This document shows positions 1 to 7,139 of a stretch of 21,547 bases of DNA, piece by piece. Under the pieces are notes generated by a model that was not told where the DNA came from, did not search any database, and was given only the letters and a program-made list of their open reading frames with translations. Location of the stretch: contig JANNHY010000093.1 in NCBI GenBank assembly GCA_031404635.1, forward strand, positions 1 to 21,547. The letters run 5' to 3'. Source of the DNA: JAENVT01 sp031404635. GTDB lineage: Bacteria; Actinomycetota; Acidimicrobiia; Acidimicrobiales; Ilumatobacteraceae. Each line of letters opens with the position of its first letter. Within the stretch, counting starts at the first letter, position 1. Both the position numbers and the translations under genes were made by a program.

Positions 1-1873
1 CCGGCGATCCGTCGGCGACCGGCGAAGGCACACCGGCGATCAGATCCCATCCGTTCTGACCGAACAGCGACGAGGCCCACGGCAGATTGGCGACAACACC
101 GAGGACCGCGGCGGCAACGGCGATGGACACCATGCTGAGCGCTGAGCGCCACGAACCGCCGGCCAGCAGCGTGCTGAGGGCGAGGACGACCGCGATTGCC
201 ACCACCAGCAACGCGAACGACGGGACGAAGGCGAAGGTGACGGCTGTCAACAGCGCAAGCTGGCACAACATTCGCAGGCGGCGGCGGGGTGGGATGCGCG
301 TGTAGCCGTCAGCTCGGTCGCTGTCTGCGACGTCGAACGACTCGATGCCTGCGCTGCGGCGCAGGAGATGAACCACCCACGGCGACGTCGCGTAACACAC
401 CAGGGCTCCCCACCGGCCACTCGACAGCAGTTGCGACGGCAGCGGCACGGCGGCATAGACGATGAGTGCAGCGATGCGCGCTCGCGCCGTCGGGAACAAT
501 CCGGCAAGGCGCCAGATGCCGACGTAGCCGATCACCAACAACCCGATCACGCTGACGGTGTGAAGCAACCCCATATGAAACAAGGTGACGGTGCTGGCCA
601 GTGCCGTGAGTGCCACACCCGTGGGCACCGGTGTGGTCGCGCCCAAACCGTGCCCCCACCACCCGGATCGGTAGTCGGTCAGCATCGCCCGCGGGCTGGC
701 CGGGAGACGCAGGAACTCACCGAACCCGGGGATACCACCGAACAGCTTTCGACTCCCTAACAACAAGGCGACGAGTACGCAGATCCAGGCGAACATCGGT
801 GCGGAGCCGGCGGTCTGGCGCCACCGTCGCTCGATCGAGCTCTCGCCTCGCGACGGACGCATGTCGCGGCTGCGCAGATACGCCGATACCCGAGCGGAGC
901 CGCGCAATTGCAGTCCGGCGATCTCGCCGTCGGGCACCCGGCGCAGGGCACGAACGTCACGCCGGCGAACGAAGATGCCGGGCAGCCGAAGGAGGAGACC
1001 GAACATGGCCCGCACCGAGGCCCACGCCTCGCGTAGCTTGCCCGTGAACAGTCCAATCACGAGTTCGGCAAGAGTCGCCAAGATCAGTTGGACGGTCAGC
1101 AACGGCAACCGTCGTGCGCCGGTCAAGGTGGCGACCGAGCGAATGCGGTGGCGGGCGTGCAGGAGCGCCGGGCGCAGATCGGGCCGTCGCTCGGACAGCG
1201 CCTCACGATGGCGGGCCCGAGCCGCAGGAACAACCACGACCCGGGCGCCGCCGAGGTGGGCTCGCCAGCAGAGATCGACGTCGTCGCCATAGAAGTCGAT
1301 CGCCGTGTCGAAGCCGGCGATCGCCCTGAACAGGTCAGCTCGCACGAGCAGACAGGCCGACGGCAGGGCGAACACGTCGCGCACAGCGTCGTGCTGCTCC
1401 TGGTCGACCTCACCTTCTTCGACGAATGAGTCGATCTCACCGAAGCGGTCGACGCCGAGGCCGACATGCTGCAAGACCCCCAGGTCGTCCCACGAGACCA
1501 GCTTGGGGCCGACTATTCCGGCGTTCGATCGGTACAGCTCTTCGACCAGCAGGCGGATCGCACCGGGATCCATGGCTACGTCGTCGTGCAGGAAGCAAAA
1601 AAACCCGTTGTCGCCCTCGACCAGGCGGAGCACCTCGTTGGCGACGGCGCCGTAACCGGGGGCCGTGCCAACGGCTCGAACAAAGGCATTCGGCACGCGT
1701 TGGCGTACCCGTTCTGGTACGTCTCCGGGTTCACCGACGACGAGGAAAAGGCTCTTCAGATTGGCGTAGTCCTGGTCGGCCAAACCGTCGAGCACCTCGT
1801 CGAACCAGTCCCCCGGGTTGAAAACCACCATCACGGCCACGACAGGCGGGACGAGTTGGTCAGCGGCTTCCAC
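1..1873 (-). CDS. Large membrane glycosyltransferase, family 2 (C-terminus cut by window edge)
   Basis: The frame opens at GTG 1873, four codons after an in-frame TAG, and runs off the left edge after 624 codons. Residues 10-225 form a GT-A/GT2 domain: VVAVMVVFNPGDW opens it, HDDVAMDPGA (about 96-105) carries the nucleotide-sugar/metal DxD-like acidic residues, and FYGDDVDLCWR (194-204) is the usual acceptor-side acidic motif. After about residue 245 the protein turns into alternating hydrophobic segments (for example 247-268, 348-365 and several beyond 420), so it is a GT2 fused to a polytopic membrane region. Long proteins of this kind occur near cell-envelope genes in actinobacteria. It probably transfers a sugar at the cytoplasmic membrane face during envelope polysaccharide assembly; donor and acceptor are unknown. 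A TAGCCT -10-like box lies 9 nt before the GTG, supporting this start. The gene diverges from the small coiled-coil gene at 2017. Confidence 0.88.
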   Translation of the reverse strand, partial: MEAADQLVPPVVAVMVVFNPGDWFDEVLDGLADQDYANLKSLFLVVGEPGDVPERVRQRVPNAFVRAVGTAPGYGAVANEVLRLVEGDNGFFCFLHDDVAMDPGAIRLLVEELYRSNAGIVGPKLVSWDDLGVLQHVGLGVDRFGEIDSFVEEGEVDQEQHDAVRDVFALPSACLLVRADLFRAIAGFDTAIDFYGDDVDLCWRAHLGGARVVVVPAARARHREALSERRPDLRPALLHARHRIRSVATLTGARRLPLLTVQLILATLAELVIGLFTGKLREAWASVRAMFGLLLRLPGIFVRRRDVRALRRVPDGEIAGLQLRGSARVSAYLRSRDMRPSRGESSIERRWRQTAGSAPMFAWICVLVALLLGSRKLFGGIPGFGEFLRLPASPRAMLTDYRSGWWGHGLGATTPVPTGVALTALASTVTLFHMGLLHTVSVIGLLVIGYVGIWRLAGLFPTARARIAALIVYAAVPLPSQLLSSGRWGALVCYATSPWVVHLLRRSAGIESFDVADSDRADGYTRIPPRRRLRMLCQLALLTAVTFAFVPSFALLVVAIAVVLALSTLLAGGSWRSALSMVSIAVAAAVLGVVANLPWASSLFGQNGWDLIAGVPSPVADGSP

Positions 1874-1882
1874 GAGGCGGCC

Positions 1883-1888
1883 AGGCTA
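1883..1888 (-). promoter_or_regulatory. -10-like TAGCCT element of the GT2 gene
   Basis: TAGCCT on the minus strand is followed by 9 nt and the GTG start. It fits the actinobacterial TANNNT -10 pattern and would place transcription within a few nt of the start codon (leaderless). No good -35 is visible. Confidence 0.5.
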
Positions 1889-1920
1889 CTGCGGGACAGA
1901 GTCGGAGTGGAGGCACTCTC

Positions 1921-1966
1921 TGCAAAGTGCTTGCAAAAGTTAGCATCATGCGGTATATTAGTTGCA
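1921..1966 (+). promoter_or_regulatory. Strong sigma-A-like promoter with operator-like TGCAA repeats
   Basis: The -35 TTGCAA (1931-1936) and -10 TATATT (1954-1959) are separated by exactly 17 nt, by far the best consensus promoter in the window. The -35 overlaps an inverted repeat TGCAA-N5-TTGCA (1921-1935), and a further TTGCA lies at 1962-1966 near the expected transcription start. The arrangement suggests a repressor or activator site. The predicted leader to ATG 2017 is about 50 nt and includes a GC hairpin (1971-1987). Confidence 0.65.
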
Positions 1967-1970
1967 TAGC

Positions 1971-1987
1971 CCCGGCGACGAGCCGGG
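1971..1987 (+). other. GC-rich hairpin in the 5' leader of the coiled-coil gene
   Basis: CCCGGC (1971-1976), loop GACGA and GCCGGG (1982-1987) form a perfect 6-bp GC stem in the predicted leader, 13 nt before the AAGGA ribosome site. It may stabilise the 5' end of the mRNA; there is no evidence for a riboswitch. Confidence 0.4.
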
Positions 1988-2016
1988 CGCACCACACACA
2001 AAGGATCACCGTCATC

Positions 2017-2490
2017 ATGTTCAAACTCCCCGAATTCCCGTCGATCGACTTCTCATCGCTCGATTTGTCCAAGTTCGACATCAACGAACTGCGCAAGGTC
2101 GATGTCTCCAAGTTCGTCCCCAACGTCGACCTCTCGGCAATCGACACCGACAAGCTCACCACTGCGGTTCGAGACGCTGCCTACATCACCGTCGGCTTCG
2201 GCGTGCTGGCCGTCGAGCAGGCCCAGGTTCGCCGTCGCCAGTTGGTCAAGGCCATCAGCGATAGCTTCGGCACCAGCAAGACCTACGTCGAAAGCCTGCT
2301 CGGCGCCGTCGAGGCGAGCCTGGCTCGGATCGACGAGCGGGTCGAGGCTGTCGAAGCCCGCGTCGACACCGTTGTCGACAGGATCGAAGACATCCTGCCG
2401 GAGCAGGCCGGAGCGCTGCTCGGTCAGGCCCGCGACTTCACCAAGGTCGCCCGCCAGCAGGTCCGCGGGCTGATCCGCACCGCTGCCTGA
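2017..2490 (+). CDS. Small phasin/HBHA-like coiled-coil protein
   Basis: 157 aa, function not established. ATG 2017 is preceded by AAGGA (2002-2006), and the promoter (-10 at 1954-1959) makes the longer frame upstream an untranslated leader. The N-terminal third holds degenerate five-residue units beginning with Asp: DFSSL, DLSKF, DINEL (11-25), DVSKF (29-33), DLSAI and DTDKL (38-47). Residues 51-66 (VRDAAYITVGFGVLAV) are moderately hydrophobic and could contact a membrane or lipid surface. Residues 90-127 are a charged heptad coiled coil, and DILPEQAGALLGQARDF (125-141) resembles the LPEQ region of mycobacterial heparin-binding haemagglutinin and phasins. A role at a granule, membrane or cell-surface interface is inference. 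It lies upstream of the flippase gene, which has its own -10-like box. Confidence 0.85.
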   Translation: MFKLPEFPSIDFSSLDLSKFDINELRKVDVSKFVPNVDLSAIDTDKLTTAVRDAAYITVGFGVLAVEQAQVRRRQLVKAISDSFGTSKTYVESLLGAVEASLARIDERVEAVEARVDTVVDRIEDILPEQAGALLGQARDFTKVARQQVRGLIRTAA

Positions 2491-2526
2491 ATCAGTCGTT
2501 GCCCCCGTCGGAGGGGTTCGTGCCGC

Positions 2527-2532
2527 TAGCCT
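2527..2532 (+). promoter_or_regulatory. -10-like TAGCCT element of the flippase gene
   Basis: TAGCCT followed by CG, then GTG 2543 after exactly 10 nt. No Shine-Dalgarno precedes that GTG, so a leaderless transcript is likely. Confidence 0.5.
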
Positions 2533-2542
2533 CGCTGGTCTG

Positions 2543-3883
2543 GTGGACCCCTCCGACACGCAACGTCTCTCTGACAAGAGTTTTGGGCGAGCCCCTCTGC
2601 CGGAGGGCACACTTCCGGTTGGGATCGGCCTGCTGGTCGCCGGCGTCGCCAGCTACCTGTTTCTCAAGGTAGCCAAGATTGCTCTCGGCAGCGACGAGGC
2701 CGTGCAGCCCATCGCCAGTCTGTGGATCGCCACGTTTGCACTGGCTCCCGGCTTCTTCCTCCCGCTGGAACAGGAACTGGCAAGAACACTGGCTCATCGC
2801 CGAGCCCTCGGCCAGGGCGGACGACCGGTCGTGGCCCGCGTGCGCACGCTGGGCATTGGCCTTGCGGCGCTGGTCACGATCGTGGCCCTGGCCACCAGCC
2901 CGATAATCGTGCAGGGCTACTTCGACGGTGACTGGGTGTTGCTCATCGCGCTCATCTTCGCTTTCGCCGCATACGCCCCTGCGCACCTGTCGCGGGGCAT
3001 CGCCAGCGGGAATGGTCGGTTCAATGCGTATGCGATCGTGATGGGCGCCGACGGCGCAGTGCGCATCGTGCTGTGTGCCACGTTGGCGCTCCTCGGCGTC
3101 AAGACCGTCGGCCTCTACGGCTTCGCCGTCGCCGTCTCTCCACTGCCCGGGGTTCTGTGGGTCAAATCCAGGGGAGCTCTCCGTACCGAACCGGGGCCAG
3201 ATGCGTCGTGGGCCGAGGTCACCCCGAACCTCGGCTGGCTGCTGCTCGGCTCGGTGTTCGCCGCCGCCTTGGTCAACGCCGGCCCGCTGGCTGCCACCTT
3301 GCTGGCAGGGAACGATCAGAAGGAACGGGTCACCCAATTCACTTACGGAGTGCTGCTGGCCCGCATTCCGTTGTTCCTCTTTCAGGCCGTTCAGGCTGCG
3401 CTTCTCCCCCGCCTATCGCGCCTGGCAGCACGCAACGAGATCGCCGAGTTCCGCTCCGGATTCGCGCGGCTGATGAAACTCGTGCTGCTCGTCGGAGTTG
3501 TCGGTACTGCTGGCGCGTTCCTGCTCGGCCCGCTCGTCATCGAAAAGTTCTACAACGCCACGCTGCCTCGCACGACAATGGCCATGCTCGCCCTGGGCAG
3601 TGCCTGCTACATGATCGCCCTGGCCATCGCCCAGGCGGTGATCGCCCTACGCGGCCACGCCCTCGTCGCTCTCGGTTGGGGCATCGGGGCGGCGACGTTC
3701 GTGGTCGTCACGTGGCTCGGCTCCGACGAACTGTTCCGGCGGGTCGAACTCGGACTCGTCGCCTCATCGGTCGCCTCACTGGGAGCATTCGGCCTCGCCC
3801 TGCGATCCCGGCTGCGCAGTGGCGACGTGCCTTCTGGACAATCGGTGATCGAAGCGATCAGCAACATGCCGCTGGAAACCTGA
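2543..3883 (+). CDS. Polytopic membrane protein, Wzx/MurJ-like flippase
   Basis: 446 aa from GTG 2543. The protein is hydrophobic throughout, with about 12 predicted membrane segments starting at residue 25 (VGIGLLVAGVASYLF) and ending near residue 425. Short loops rich in Arg (for example LARTLAHRRALGQG) and the repeated lipid-facing helices resemble the MATE/MVF/Wzx superfamily of polysaccharide and lipid II exporters; the usual length there is 400-550 aa. No diagnostic short motif is visible, so the family is assigned on topology and context. It sits among glycosyltransferases and GDP-mannose genes, so translocation of a lipid-linked oligosaccharide across the cytoplasmic membrane is the most economical role. 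It could instead be another membrane protein of the same fold. Its 3' end is convergent with gmd, 19 nt away. Confidence 0.78.
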   Translation: MDPSDTQRLSDKSFGRAPLPEGTLPVGIGLLVAGVASYLFLKVAKIALGSDEAVQPIASLWIATFALAPGFFLPLEQELARTLAHRRALGQGGRPVVARVRTLGIGLAALVTIVALATSPIIVQGYFDGDWVLLIALIFAFAAYAPAHLSRGIASGNGRFNAYAIVMGADGAVRIVLCATLALLGVKTVGLYGFAVAVSPLPGVLWVKSRGALRTEPGPDASWAEVTPNLGWLLLGSVFAAALVNAGPLAATLLAGNDQKERVTQFTYGVLLARIPLFLFQAVQAALLPRLSRLAARNEIAEFRSGFARLMKLVLLVGVVGTAGAFLLGPLVIEKFYNATLPRTTMAMLALGSACYMIALAIAQAVIALRGHALVALGWGIGAATFVVVTWLGSDELFRRVELGLVASSVASLGAFGLALRSRLRSGDVPSGQSVIEAISNMPLET

Positions 3884-3897
3884 CGGCTTCGGCGCCT

Positions 3898-3912
3898 CCG
3901 AATCAGATTCGG
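3898..3912. terminator. Palindrome between convergent genes, possible bidirectional terminator
   Basis: CCGAATC and GATTCGG flank a single A and overlap the gmd stop codon. As RNA it would fold as a 5-bp stem with a 5-nt loop. No T-tract follows on either strand, so termination is only suggested by its position between convergent genes. Confidence 0.35.
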
Positions 3913-4892
3913 CGGGCCTTGTCGGACTCGATCCTCAGATCATTGGCGACCATCATCTTGATCAATTCCGGGAAGGCGACCTCCGGCTCCCAGCCGAGTT
4001 GGACCCGAGCCTTCGACGCATCACCGATCAGCAGGTCGACCTCCGCCGGGCGGAAGAACTTCGGGTCCTGGCGAACGTAATCGCGCCAGTTGTCGATCCC
4101 CACCTCGCTGAAGGCCAGTTGGACGAGATCTTCGATGCTGTTGGTCTTGCCTGTGGCGACGACGTAGTCGTCGGGCTGATCTTGTTGCAGCATCAGCCAC
4201 ATCGCCTTCACGTAGTCGCCGGCGAAGCCCCAGTCGCGCTTGGAATCGAGGTTGCCGAGCACGATCTCGCTCTGCAGACCGAGCTTGATGCGAGCAACGG
4301 CATTGGTGACCTTGCGGGTGACGAACTCGAGGCCGCGCCGCGGGCCCTCGTGGTTGAACAAGATGCCACTACAGGCGAACAGGCCGTAGCTCTCGCGGTA
4401 GTTGACAACGATGTCGTGCCCGAAGACCTTGGCGCAGCCGTAGGGCGAACGAGGGTGGAACGGCGTGCGTTCGGTTTGCGGAGTCTCGCGGACCTTGCCG
4501 AACATTTCGCTGCTGCTCGCCTGGTAGAAGCGGATCGGATTGTTTTCTGCGCCGCCGACCATGCGGATTGCTTCGAGCATCCGCAGCACCCCGGTGCCGG
4601 TGATATTCGCCGTCAACTCTGCCTGGTTGAAACTCAAGGCGACAAACGAGATGGCCCCGAGGTTGTAGACCTCGTCGGGCTGCGTCGAGTCGAGCGCCTT
4701 GACCAACGATGGGAGATCAGCGAGGTCGCCCGGAACGGGTTCGACGTACGGAAACTCGTCGCGCATCGTCGTCATCCGCGGGTTGTTCTGACCCTTGACC
4801 ATTCCGAAGACCTCGTAGCCCTTGGTATGGAGAAACTCGGCGAGATGCTGGCCGTCTTGTCCGGTGACACCGGTAATGAACGCGCGAGGCAT
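3903..4892 (-). CDS. gmd: GDP-mannose 4,6-dehydratase
   Basis: Extended short-chain dehydrogenase of 329 aa that converts GDP-D-mannose to GDP-4-dehydro-6-deoxy-D-mannose using bound NADP. ATG 4892 is chosen because AAGGA lies 8 nt upstream and the Rossmann motif begins at once: AFITGVTGQDG (4-14). Catalytic residues are visible: the Ser/Glu region ASSSEMFG (125-132) and the Tyr-Lys pair in SPYGCAK (Y151, K155), followed by VNYRESYG, which is typical of Gmd. The cofactor loop GMVKGQNNPR replaces the RRSSSFNT-type loop of enterobacterial Gmd; I regard it as an actinobacterial variant. Substrate would come from the ManB-type enzyme at 8033-9034. No obvious dedicated reductase (RmD or fucose synthase) is present, so the final 6-deoxysugar is undetermined. 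Confidence 0.95.
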   Translation of the reverse strand: MPRAFITGVTGQDGQHLAEFLHTKGYEVFGMVKGQNNPRMTTMRDEFPYVEPVPGDLADLPSLVKALDSTQPDEVYNLGAISFVALSFNQAELTANITGTGVLRMLEAIRMVGGAENNPIRFYQASSSEMFGKVRETPQTERTPFHPRSPYGCAKVFGHDIVVNYRESYGLFACSGILFNHEGPRRGLEFVTRKVTNAVARIKLGLQSEIVLGNLDSKRDWGFAGDYVKAMWLMLQQDQPDDYVVATGKTNSIEDLVQLAFSEVGIDNWRDYVRQDPKFFRPAEVDLLIGDASKARVQLGWEPEVAFPELIKMMVANDLRIESDKARRI

Positions 4893-4937
4893 GCGGGCAA
4901 TCCTTCGAGGGGTGGGGCCGTGGAAGCGGGACACGGC

Positions 4938-4943
4938 AGTCTA
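4938..4943 (-). promoter_or_regulatory. Possible -10 element (TAGACT) of gmd
   Basis: TAGACT on the minus strand would start transcription near 4931 and give a leader of about 40 nt containing the AAGGA site of gmd. The nearest TTGAC-like -35 is 21 nt away, which is too far, so the call is weak. Confidence 0.3.
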
Positions 4944-4974
4944 TGGCGTTGAGCCTCGTTGTGGCGTCAACGGC

Positions 4975-4980
4975 TAGCCT
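4975..4980 (+). promoter_or_regulatory. -10-like TAGCCT element of the GT4 gene at 4991
   Basis: TAGCCT plus CG, exactly 10 nt before ATG 4991. This spacing decides between the two nearby ATGs (4991 and 5000) in favour of 4991 and suggests a leaderless mRNA for the GT4-fbiA pair. Confidence 0.5.
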
Positions 4981-4990
4981 CGATCTGCCC

Positions 4991-6088
4991 ATGAACCCAA
5001 TGCGTGTCGCCTTCGATGTCGGCCCTCTCGTCGGGCCACGCACCGGTGTCGGCAACGCCGTGGCAGCGATGCGCGACTCACTGGCGCAGGTCGTTGATCT
5101 CGAACTCGTCGAGTACGTCGTCTCCTTTCGCTCGCAGCCCCCGACCGGCGCACGTCGATTGCCCGTTCCTGCGCTGCTGGCCCATCGCCTGTGGTCCATC
5201 GCCGACCGGCCTCGCGTCGATCGATACCTTGGCGCGCCCGAGGTCGTCCACGGCACCAACTACGTCGTGCCGCCATGCCGCGCCCCGCAGGTCGTGTCGG
5301 TCTATGACTGCTGGTTCCTGCGCCATCCGGCACTGGCCGGTGGAAACGTTCATCAAGCCGGGCGAGTGCTCCAGCGAGCCGTCGCCAGGGGGGCGACCGT
5401 TCACGCCTGCTCCACATCGACTGCGTCCGAGATCGCAGATCTGTTCCCCGGCGCCCGCGTCGCCATGATCCCGCTGGCGGCGGTGCCGATTCCAGCTCCC
5501 ACACTCGATCCTCCGATTCCGGCGTTGGTCGGCCGGCCATTCATCGCCGCCGTCGGAACGCTCGAGCGCCGCAAGAATCTGCCCATTCTCGTCGAGGCAT
5601 TCGGCCTGCTCGCCTCCGAGCACGATGAGATTCTTCTGGTTCTGGCCGGCACGGACGGCGACGACCGGCCGGCCATCAACGCGGCCATCGACCGCCTCGA
5701 CCCGACAACTGCGAGGCGAGTGGTGATGACCGGACGCGTCGACGAAGTGGCACGATCGTGGCTGCTTCGCAACGCGACGGTGCTGGCCTACCCGTCGCTC
5801 GACGAAGGCTTCGGCTTTCCGTTGCTCGATGCCATGCAGGTCGGGGTGCCGATTGCAGCCAGCAACCGCGGCAGCATCCCCGAGGTGTGCGGGGCGGCCG
5901 GGCTGCTTTGCGACCCTGACGATGCGATCGCCCTGGCCGGCAATCTGGTTGCAGCCGCGTTCGATGACGCCATCCGGGCCCAACTTGTGACCGCAGGCGC
6001 GGCACAGCTGGCGACGTTCTCGTGGGAGCGATGCGCGGCCGATCTCGCCGCGCTCTACCGGCGTCTGGCCGACGAGGCCCGCCGGTGA
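4991..6088 (+). CDS. Glycosyltransferase family 4 (mannosyltransferase-like)
   Basis: 365 aa, GT-B fold. The N-terminal acceptor domain begins with MRVAFDVGPLVGPRTGVGNAV, where the Gly-rich loop is typical of GT4. The C-terminal donor domain begins at GTLERRKN (about 188-195), the usual positively charged diphosphate-binding strand-turn. The EX7E-type motif is DEGFGFPLLDAM (about 272-283), with Asp at the second acidic position, followed by GSIPEVCGAAGLL. Such enzymes are retaining and often use GDP-mannose; with gmd and manB nearby, GDP-mannose or a derived 6-deoxysugar is a reasonable donor, but this is inference. ATG 4991 is preferred because of the TAGCCT box; ATG 5000 is possible. The stop overlaps the fbiA start by 4 nt, so the two are probably translationally coupled despite unrelated functions. 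Confidence 0.9.
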   Translation: MNPMRVAFDVGPLVGPRTGVGNAVAAMRDSLAQVVDLELVEYVVSFRSQPPTGARRLPVPALLAHRLWSIADRPRVDRYLGAPEVVHGTNYVVPPCRAPQVVSVYDCWFLRHPALAGGNVHQAGRVLQRAVARGATVHACSTSTASEIADLFPGARVAMIPLAAVPIPAPTLDPPIPALVGRPFIAAVGTLERRKNLPILVEAFGLLASEHDEILLVLAGTDGDDRPAINAAIDRLDPTTARRVVMTGRVDEVARSWLLRNATVLAYPSLDEGFGFPLLDAMQVGVPIAASNRGSIPEVCGAAGLLCDPDDAIALAGNLVAAAFDDAIRAQLVTAGAAQLATFSWERCAADLAALYRRLADEARR

Positions 6089-7047
6089 TCGCAGTGTTGT
6101 GTGGCGGTGTCGGCGCCGCACGCTTTCTTGCCGCCCTTGCCCAGGAGAACGATCCATCCGACACTGTCGGCATCGTCAACACCGCAGACGACACCGTCTT
6201 GAATGGCCTGGCCATCTCACCGGATCTCGACACGGTGACCTATACCTTGGCCGATGCCATCGATCGCGACCGCGGTTGGGGGCTGGCCAACGAGTCGTGG
6301 CGAGCTATGGATGCATTGCAGCGCTACGCAATGGTTCGGCCCGACATCTCGGCGGCGGCGGCCACCTGGTTCAACCTCGGCGACCGCGATTTGGCCACCC
6401 ATCTCTACCGCACCGCCCGTCTGGACGAGGGCGCCACGCTCGCCGAAGTGACCGCCGAGATCTGTGCTGCATGGGGCGTTCGGCAAAGGCTCTGCCCGAT
6501 GAGCGATCAGAAGGTCTCGACCGTCGTAACCCTCGCCGATGGCGCTGATGTGTCGTTCCAGGAGTACTTCGTCAAACTGCGACACAGCGTGGCTGTGAAA
6601 GACGTTCGCTTCGACGGTGCCGACCGGGCCGAGTTGGCATCCGGGCTCGACCAGGTGCTCAACGAGGCCGAGTGCGTAGTGATCGCACCGTCCAACCCAA
6701 TTGTGTCAATCGGTCCGATCCGCGCTCTGCGCAGCGTCGACGCGATCCTCGGCCGACGGCGGTCTTCGGTCGTGGCCATCTCTCCGATCGTCGGCGGCGC
6801 GGCGCTCAAGGGTCCCGCAGACCGAATGTTGCGCGAACTCGGCCACGAACCGTCGGTTGTCGGCGTCGCCCGGTTGTACGCAGCGATCGCCGGGGCTCTG
6901 GTGATCGATCCCGTCGACGCTCATCTCGCCGACGCAGTCGAGGCCGAAGGCATCCGCGCCGTGATCACTCCGTCGGTGATGAGCAGCCCCGAGATCGGAG
7001 CACAATTGGTCCGAGTCTCGCTGCGCGCCGCCTCAGCTCTCTCCTGA
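6085..7047 (+). CDS. fbiA: 2-phospho-L-lactate / phosphoenolpyruvate transferase of F420 biosynthesis (CofD/FbiA)
   Basis: 320 aa. It transfers the phospho-lactate-type moiety from the GDP-activated intermediate to the deazaflavin Fo; in mycobacteria FbiA is known to use the enolpyruvyl intermediate and gives dehydro-F420-0. Family signatures are clear: GGVGAARFLAAL (7-18), VNTADDT in place of the common NVGDD loop, ISPDLDTVTYTL, LGDRDLATHLYRT, FQEYFV, and APSNPIVSIGPI near residue 200. Length matches the family (300-330). The start is GTG 6085, overlapping the upstream GT4 stop as GTGA; longer readings extend into the GT4 gene and have no family sequence. Unlike mycobacteria, no fbiB follows; the next gene is convergent. 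The gene implies an F420-producing host. Confidence 0.95.
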   Translation: MIAVLCGGVGAARFLAALAQENDPSDTVGIVNTADDTVLNGLAISPDLDTVTYTLADAIDRDRGWGLANESWRAMDALQRYAMVRPDISAAAATWFNLGDRDLATHLYRTARLDEGATLAEVTAEICAAWGVRQRLCPMSDQKVSTVVTLADGADVSFQEYFVKLRHSVAVKDVRFDGADRAELASGLDQVLNEAECVVIAPSNPIVSIGPIRALRSVDAILGRRRSSVVAISPIVGGAALKGPADRMLRELGHEPSVVGVARLYAAIAGALVIDPVDAHLADAVEAEGIRAVITPSVMSSPEIGAQLVRVSLRAASALS

Positions 7048-7078
7048 GAGTGCGATCACTTCCCCAAAGCCCCCTTGT

Positions 7079-7130
7079 GGAGTGTCTCCGGCCCACCTGG
7101 GTACCTCCGAACACTCCACTCGGAGTGGAG
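7079..7130. terminator. Inverted repeats between convergent fbiA and SDR genes
   Basis: CTCCACT (7114-7120), loop CGG and AGTGGAG (7124-7130) form a perfect 7-bp hairpin. A competing pairing joins GGAGTGT (7079-7085) with ACACTCC (7111-7117). The two are mutually exclusive. A bidirectional terminator is the simplest reading; no T-tract follows. Confidence 0.45.
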
Positions 7131-7139
7131 CGCGCCGCG

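Noticed and set aside
1597..1603. Run of seven A (T on the coding strand) in the GT2 gene, possible slippery site
   Set aside because: It encodes Gly-Phe-Phe-Cys in frame. The preceding base is G, so it is not a proper -1 slippery heptamer, and no alternative frame continues meaningfully.
2502..2516. CCCC/GGGG hairpin after the coiled-coil gene
   Set aside because: Only four pairs with a seven-base loop and no T-tract, too weak to call a terminator.
3999..4952. Plus-strand open frame of 317 codons
   Set aside because: Antisense to gmd, which has full SDR motifs; no start signal and no recognisable sequence.
4965..4970. TTGACG as -35 of gmd
   Set aside because: The spacing to TAGACT is 21 nt, outside the working range.
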